The notes under the pieces were generated by a model. It ran no database searches. It saw only the letters and a program-made list of their open reading frames with translations, and was not told the DNA's origin. This document shows, one piece after another, positions 6,474 through 10,447 of a stretch of DNA of 10,447 nt. Each line of letters opens with the position of its first letter. The stretch's first letter is position 1. The DNA is from an uncultured Rickettsiales bacterium (GTDB lineage: Bacteria; Pseudomonadota; Alphaproteobacteria; Rickettsiales; UBA1997), in contig CATOJU010000021.1 in NCBI GenBank assembly GCA_951800555.1, positions 1 to 10,447 of the forward strand, in the 5' to 3' direction. The position numbers and the translations under genes are program-made.

Positions 6474-7356
6474 AGTTTTTATTTAAAGTTAATACGATTA
6501 TACCTTGTAATTTTTTTGAATTTTTTATATATTTTTTAAAATCAACATTAACAATTTTATTTTTTGCAGAACTGGCGTGCCTAAATATTAATTTATATTC
6601 GCTTAAATTATTAAAATATTTATAAAGTTTATTTTTTTCTTTAAATAAAAAGCCAGTATGTGTAACATCTAAATCTGTCCCAATTTTGTTCTTTATATGT
6701 TCTAAATTTTTAACTATAAAAATAATACTTTCATCTGGTAAATTTTTTATAAATTCTTCATTATTTACTATTATATCCAATGGAATATATTCTATTTTTT
6801 GCGATATAACTTTAAAATCATTTAACTTTTGTAATTGATTATTTGATTTTAAAAAATCATAGTATTCTTTATAATTTTTAATTATCCAAGATTTTTTATT
6901 TATTTTCACAGTTTTTGATTTGTAATTATTTGTAATATTTTTTGTAATATTTTTTACTAACAAATAGTTATTTGGTATCCAATCAACAGTTATAAAATGA
7001 TTTCTATTTAAAAAATTCATATCTCCATTTTTATATTTAATTTTTTTTAAATTTTCGCTTAATTCATTAAAATTATTTGAAATATGAAATGCTAAAACTA
7101 TTTCTATAAATGTAATACAATTAAAATTATTTACATCAAAAATAGGTGGTTCTACAAATATAGAATTTTCTTTATCAGTAAAATAATCTTTTCCAATAAA
7201 ATTTTTACTTATATAATTTAATGATTGCCCATACAGACTGTCCATATTTAAATAATATTTTTTATATTTTTCAATTCTCAGATAAAATAAAACACTAATT
7301 AAAAAATAAATTGATATAAATATATAAGCAATATGTAGTATTTTTTTATAACTCAT
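6466..7356 (-). CDS. DUF1460 protein, probable membrane-anchored muropeptide amidase
   Basis: The 296-residue protein has a short cytoplasmic head, one membrane segment (about 7-27) and a periplasmic domain matching DUF1460, an NlpC/P60-like fold linked to N-acetylmuramoyl-L-alanine amidase or endopeptidase activity. Family landmarks are FNCITFIE with the putative nucleophile Cys80, YKNGDMNFLNRNHFITVDW (108-126), VTHTGF with His233, and FRHASS with His260. The aspartate that usually precedes the cysteine (FDC) is Asn79 here. The region between about 130 and 200 is Lys/Asn-rich and probably poorly conserved. It starts one base after the stop of the foldase gene and its end overlaps rlmB, so all are likely made from one mRNA. 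With MurJ in the same window, a role in trimming or recycling peptidoglycan is plausible. The precise bond cleaved cannot be told from sequence. Confidence 0.82.
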   Translation of the reverse strand: MSYKKILHIAYIFISIYFLISVLFYLRIEKYKKYYLNMDSLYGQSLNYISKNFIGKDYFTDKENSIFVEPPIFDVNNFNCITFIEIVLAFHISNNFNELSENLKKIKYKNGDMNFLNRNHFITVDWIPNNYLLVKNITKNITNNYKSKTVKINKKSWIIKNYKEYYDFLKSNNQLQKLNDFKVISQKIEYIPLDIIVNNEEFIKNLPDESIIFIVKNLEHIKNKIGTDLDVTHTGFLFKEKNKLYKYFNNLSEYKLIFRHASSAKNKIVNVDFKKYIKNSKKLQGIIVLTLNKNYE

Positions 7357-7357
7357 A

Positions 7358-8383
7358 TTATAATGTATTTTGAATTTTATTATCTATAAATATACTTAAA
7401 TTTGTATTATTTTCGTTTTTTTCATTTTCTTCATCATTATCATCATTATAATTATCGTAAATATTTAAATCATCACCTTTATTTCCAATAACTGCATCAT
7501 TATTAATAATATTAACCGTAAAATCTTCATCAATATTTTTAATTTTTAATAAATTATTAATAAAGTCATCGAATCTTTTTTTTTCTAGTTTTTCTAAAAT
7601 ACTAATCCTTGATTCTTTATAGGACTTCATTTTTATATCTCTCACATCATCAACTTTTATTAAATGCCAACCTTCCTTTGTTTGTACGGGTTTTGATATT
7701 TCACCAATTTTTAATAAAAAAGCAATATCAGCAAATTCTGGAATAGTAATTTCTTCCTTCATTACATAACCTATATTACCACCATTAATAGCGCTTGGTT
7801 TATCAATTGACTTTAACTCTGCCATTTTTTCAAAATTATTTTTATGAATTATTGTATTTCTAATTCTATTTATTTCTTCTTCTGTTTGCACTAAAATATG
7901 TCTTATTTTTCTTTCTTTTTTATTTTCTACTATTTTAACTAATCTATCATATTCTTGTTTTATCTCATTTTCTGGTACTGTATCGGTTACAAAATTTTTA
8001 ATATAGGCTTCTTTTATAAGTCTTTCATAATATTCTTTTGCTAAAAATTTAAAATCATTATTTTCAAATAATCTTTTTTCTTTAGCTAGTTTAAGAATCA
8101 TATTATTTGTATATATTTCAAGTAAAATAGCTTTTAAAACTTTTGGATCTAAATCCTCTAATTTTAGATTTTTTTTATTCATCTCCACAGCTAAAAAATC
8201 AATTCTACTTTGTAAATCATTTTTATAAATTTTAAAATTATTAATAGTAGCTACTAATTCACCCCTATCTATATAGTGGTATTTTTTATAATGAAAATAG
8301 GAAAAAAAACATACTATTAATATTATTGTTACAATTAATAATGTTATATATATTTTTAATTTCTTAATTTCGTCTTTTCTCAT
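7358..8383 (-). CDS. Membrane-anchored parvulin-type peptidyl-prolyl isomerase (PpiC/SurA-like)
   Basis: This is a periplasmic folding factor: a parvulin domain catalyses cis-trans isomerisation at proline, and the SurA-like flank binds unfolded envelope proteins. The 341 residues begin with a membrane anchor (about 10-32), then a SurA-N-like helical region (about 42-150), a parvulin domain (about 157-250), and an Asp/Asn/Glu-rich tail (about 293-341). Parvulin landmarks are IRHILV with His162, NGGNIGYV (200-207), and GWHLIKV with His240. Rickettsiales encode similar single-domain parvulin-like PPIases. The acidic tail is low complexity and unlike the rest. The gene heads a four-gene cluster; a promoter is at 8408-8436 and AGGG lies 7 bases before the ATG. 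It follows virB9 after 267 bases, so it may help fold secretion-system or outer-membrane proteins, but that is inference. Confidence 0.9.
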   Translation of the reverse strand: MRKDEIKKLKIYITLLIVTIILIVCFFSYFHYKKYHYIDRGELVATINNFKIYKNDLQSRIDFLAVEMNKKNLKLEDLDPKVLKAILLEIYTNNMILKLAKEKRLFENNDFKFLAKEYYERLIKEAYIKNFVTDTVPENEIKQEYDRLVKIVENKKERKIRHILVQTEEEINRIRNTIIHKNNFEKMAELKSIDKPSAINGGNIGYVMKEEITIPEFADIAFLLKIGEISKPVQTKEGWHLIKVDDVRDIKMKSYKESRISILEKLEKKRFDDFINNLLKIKNIDEDFTVNIINNDAVIGNKGDDLNIYDNYNDDNDEENEKNENNTNLSIFIDNKIQNTL

Positions 8384-8407
8384 TTTAATACCCTGTAATT
8401 ATTATTA

Positions 8408-8436
8408 ATATTATAATTTATTAATAATAAAGTCAA
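8408..8436 (-). promoter_or_regulatory. Promoter of the foldase-DUF1460-rlmB-pilD cluster
   Basis: On the minus strand TTGACT (8436-8431) is followed by TATAAT (8415-8410) after 15 bases, or by TAATAT (8413-8408) after 17 bases. The -35 hexamer is identical to that of the orphan-gene promoter at 1685. It sits 25-50 bases before the ATG at 8383, a normal leader length. Confidence 0.5.
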
Positions 8437-8650
8437 TTGTTATTATTTATATTAAATGATATAATATTATTTTACGTTAAATTTTTATTAATACTTTTTA
8501 CTAAATCAATAACAATTTTCTTTATTTTATATCAATATTATATATAACATCCATTTTAATGGTAGAATTTATATTTCAGCATTTTAAAATTTTCTAAATT
8601 TATAATATTTATTTTTTTTAAAATATTTTATGCAAGAAGTCTATTTTTAA

Positions 8651-9397
8651 TTACTTTTTTAATTTATACAAATTATTATTGTAAACACAAACTATGTCAG
8701 CTCCACTTCTCAAAGTAAATTGACTAGAAACTTGTTCAACTACAACATAATTTTCAACTATTCTATAATTAACCAAAGCTTCATAGCCAGTGCTATCAAC
8801 CATATAAATTGCAGGCATTTCATAATTATCTTCTCCGAATTCAAAATATGTAAAGACACCATCATCAAATACTTTTTTTGGTGCCACATTTTCACTTCCA
8901 CTAAATTCATAATCAAAATTATAAGCATCTATATTTCTTAAATCTGGTAAATCACTCCTATGTCTTACTTGATTAAACATTACTATATTTTTATCGTCAG
9001 CTTCTGGATACATAAATTTTATATAAAAAAGAACATCATCCTCCATTACAGAAGCAGCTTCTACAGCATCTAATTCAAAATGGTAGGTTCTTTTATTCGT
9101 CATTATAGTCATATTTGTATTAGCATAATTTAATACAGGCTTCAAAAATAATTTATTTTCCATAACAACAGTTTGCCAGGCACTAGTATCACCCATAGTA
9201 ATAGTTTGAACCGTTTCTCCTTTCTCAAATTCTATATACGATTGTGATAAATAATGACCTATATATCTATATACATCATTAGGATTATAAATATATGCTC
9301 TAAATCTTTTTTCAGCTCCTATAACTCTTGGTAATTGTACAGCTAAAATCGGCTTTATAGTAAATATTAAAAACACAAATAAAAATAAAAACTTCAT
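8651..9397 (-). CDS. virB9: Type IV secretion system protein VirB9 (TrbG/CagX family)
   Basis: VirB9 forms, with VirB7 and VirB10, the outer-membrane core complex of VirB-type secretion systems. The 248-residue protein has a Sec signal peptide (cleavage likely after ILA, residue 19). The N-terminal domain contains GDTSAWQ (69-75), LFLKP (83-87) and NMTIMTNKRTYHFEL (95-109). The C-terminal beta-sandwich carries FTYFEFG, PAIYMVD and LRSGADIVCVYN. Length and motifs indicate a full-length, probably functional copy. Its composition is less Lys/Asn-rich and more acidic than its neighbours', as expected of a conserved structural protein. The ATG shares one base with the virB8 stop (TAATG) and has GAGGA 6 bases upstream inside virB8. 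No virB10 follows, and no VirB7-like lipoprotein frame is seen in the next 267 bases. Rickettsiales often carry duplicated virB8/virB9 copies, so this may be one of two. Confidence 0.95.
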   Translation of the reverse strand: MKFLFLFVFLIFTIKPILAVQLPRVIGAEKRFRAYIYNPNDVYRYIGHYLSQSYIEFEKGETVQTITMGDTSAWQTVVMENKLFLKPVLNYANTNMTIMTNKRTYHFELDAVEAASVMEDDVLFYIKFMYPEADDKNIVMFNQVRHRSDLPDLRNIDAYNFDYEFSGSENVAPKKVFDDGVFTYFEFGEDNYEMPAIYMVDSTGYEALVNYRIVENYVVVEQVSSQFTLRSGADIVCVYNNNLYKLKK

Positions 9398-10344
9398 TAT
9401 TTATCCTCTTTTTTATTATTTCCAGTATTATTATTTTCTGTATTACTATTATTTTCTATTTTAGTATTTTCTGTTTTATTGTCAACATTTATTTTAGTGT
9501 TATCTTCTCTATTTTTTTCAACTTCTTTTTTATTGCTAACATTTATATCTTCATTATCATTTTTAGGTATTTGAGTAGTATCTATTATTTTATAATCTGT
9601 AACTATCAAAATAGGTTTTGTAAATTCGCCCTTTAAATTATTATATGAAACACTTTCAAATTTAAAATCTAAAATAATTTTTCCTGTTGATATTTTTTGT
9701 TGGTTAGTAGCATAATTATTAAATACTATTTTATAATATATCTCGGCTTCCGTTGGTATTTTTGAAAATAAATAACTTAAAAATTTCTTTTTCCCATTTT
9801 TTTCTTGTTTTTCTATAAATTTAAATGAATTTATTAATATTTTTTGATCAACCCTTTTATTGAACATTTTAGAAGATATTTGATTAAAATCAGTTCTATA
9901 TCTTTGATATAATTCATCTGTTGAATATAATTTAATTTTTGCAAGCTTTATATTCAAATCCTCTATATTTCCTCTTTTATAATCGTGATTAAATAAAGTT
10001 CTTACATAATTTAATAAAAGAAATCTTAAAATAGCTTCATTAGAATTATATTTAATATTTTCAGGTTTTAATGGAGTTATTGTTGAAAAATAATCAACAG
10101 AATTTTTTTGTTTTATTAATACAGGAAATTGTTCTTTTAACGGCTGAATACTTTTTATAGTTAAGCATAAAAGAATACATATAAAAAAACTCATTATAGA
10201 TAATACAATATAAAACGTTCTTTCAGATATAGCATTTAAATATTTTAAACAATACCAATTCATAGCATCCTTAAAATATAATTTTTCGTCATAAATTGAT
10301 GCTACCATTTTTGAATAATTGATTTTTTCTTCTTCTTTAGCCAT
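9397..10344 (-). CDS. virB8: Type IV secretion system inner-membrane protein VirB8
   Basis: VirB8 is a bitopic inner-membrane protein whose periplasmic NTF2-like domain helps assemble the channel. I start it at the ATG at 10344 (315 residues, MAKEEEKINYSKM). The frame is open to a TTG at 10410, but the added residues are Tyr/Asn/Ile-rich, A/T-driven and unlike a VirB8 start. Landmarks are WYCLKYLNAISERTF (30-44), one membrane segment (about 44-63), PLKEQFPVLI (68-77) and YSTDELYQRYRTDFN in the periplasmic domain, all typical of Rickettsiales VirB8. Unusually, about 57 residues (259-315) form a Lys/Asn/Glu/Thr-rich tail of imperfect short repeats (such as NKTENTKIENNSNTE). That tail would lie in the periplasm. 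The gene is joined to virB9 by a TAATG overlap. No Shine-Dalgarno site precedes the ATG, and its promoter cannot be placed with confidence near the window edge. Confidence 0.9.
   Translation of the reverse strand: MAKEEEKINYSKMVASIYDEKLYFKDAMNWYCLKYLNAISERTFYIVLSIMSFFICILLCLTIKSIQPLKEQFPVLIKQKNSVDYFSTITPLKPENIKYNSNEAILRFLLLNYVRTLFNHDYKRGNIEDLNIKLAKIKLYSTDELYQRYRTDFNQISSKMFNKRVDQKILINSFKFIEKQEKNGKKKFLSYLFSKIPTEAEIYYKIVFNNYATNQQKISTGKIILDFKFESVSYNNLKGEFTKPILIVTDYKIIDTTQIPKNDNEDINVSNKKEVEKNREDNTKINVDNKTENTKIENNSNTENNNTGNNKKEDK
9404..9408 (-). promoter_or_regulatory. Shine-Dalgarno site of virB9 inside virB8
   Basis: GAGGA lies 6 bases before the virB9 ATG and is formed by the last codons of virB8 (Lys-Glu-Asp-Lys-stop). 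Together with the TAATG overlap it suggests that the two T4SS proteins are translated in a coupled way. Confidence 0.55.
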
Positions 10345-10447
10345 TAAATTTAATAAAAAAATATTTTTATAATATGAATATATATTTATATTATAAAAAT
10401 ATTTTATCAAGTGAAAATTTATAAAAAATATATTCTTTATATTATAT

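Noticed and set aside
8435..8517. Inverted repeat AATTGTTATT / AATAACAATT, 63 bases apart, upstream of the foldase gene
   Set aside because: A single 10-base, nearly all-A/T repeat at this distance is expected by chance; there is no second block in register as in the 2871-3008 repeat.
8720..8941. 73-codon plus-strand open frame inside virB9
   Set aside because: It overlaps the conserved C-terminal domain of VirB9 on the other strand and has an A/T-driven Ile/Asn/Phe composition.

Overview
The window is about 10.4 kb of extremely A+T-rich DNA. Its genes favour A/T-ending codons, its proteins are rich in Lys, Asn and Ile, and intergenic stretches run up to about 550 bases. VirB8 and VirB9 of a type IV secretion system lie beside single-copy envelope genes (MurJ, FabI, a membrane-anchored parvulin). 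This fits a reduced-genome, host-associated alphaproteobacterium, most like Rickettsiales. That placement is an inference from gene content and base composition; there is no rRNA or other decisive marker in the window.

Layout. Left part, plus strand: the lipid II flippase gene murJ (131-1672), then an unrecognised 369-residue protein (1751-2860) preceded by its own near-consensus promoter. A 553-base gap follows (2861-3413). It holds a long nested inverted repeat at 2871-3008 and, at its far end, the intrinsic terminator of fabI. From here every gene is on the minus strand: fabI (3414-4238, start revised inward), a small RNHCP-type zinc-ribbon protein (4552-4866), a prepilin peptidase (5005-5733, start revised), the rRNA methyltransferase rlmB (5736-6473), a DUF1460 amidase-like protein (6466-7356), a membrane-anchored PpiC/SurA-type foldase (7358-8383), virB9 (8651-9397) and virB8 (9397-10344, ATG start preferred over an upstream TTG).

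The genes appear to form two minus-strand transcription units plus single genes. virB8-virB9 are joined through a TAATG stop/start overlap. The four genes foldase, DUF1460, rlmB and prepilin peptidase are packed with a 1-base gap, an 8-base overlap and a 2-base gap, behind a good promoter at 8408-8436. Most products concern the cell envelope: lipid II flipping (MurJ), probable muropeptide hydrolysis (DUF1460), periplasmic folding (parvulin), fatty acid elongation (FabI), prepilin processing and the T4SS core. This implies an organism that still builds and remodels peptidoglycan and exports macromolecules.

I do not see a clearly new multi-gene system. The items that most deserve a second look are the orphan gene at 1751-2860 with its strong promoter, the nested inverted repeat just behind it, the low-complexity tails of VirB8 and the parvulin, and changed signature residues in the prepilin peptidase and DUF1460 proteins.
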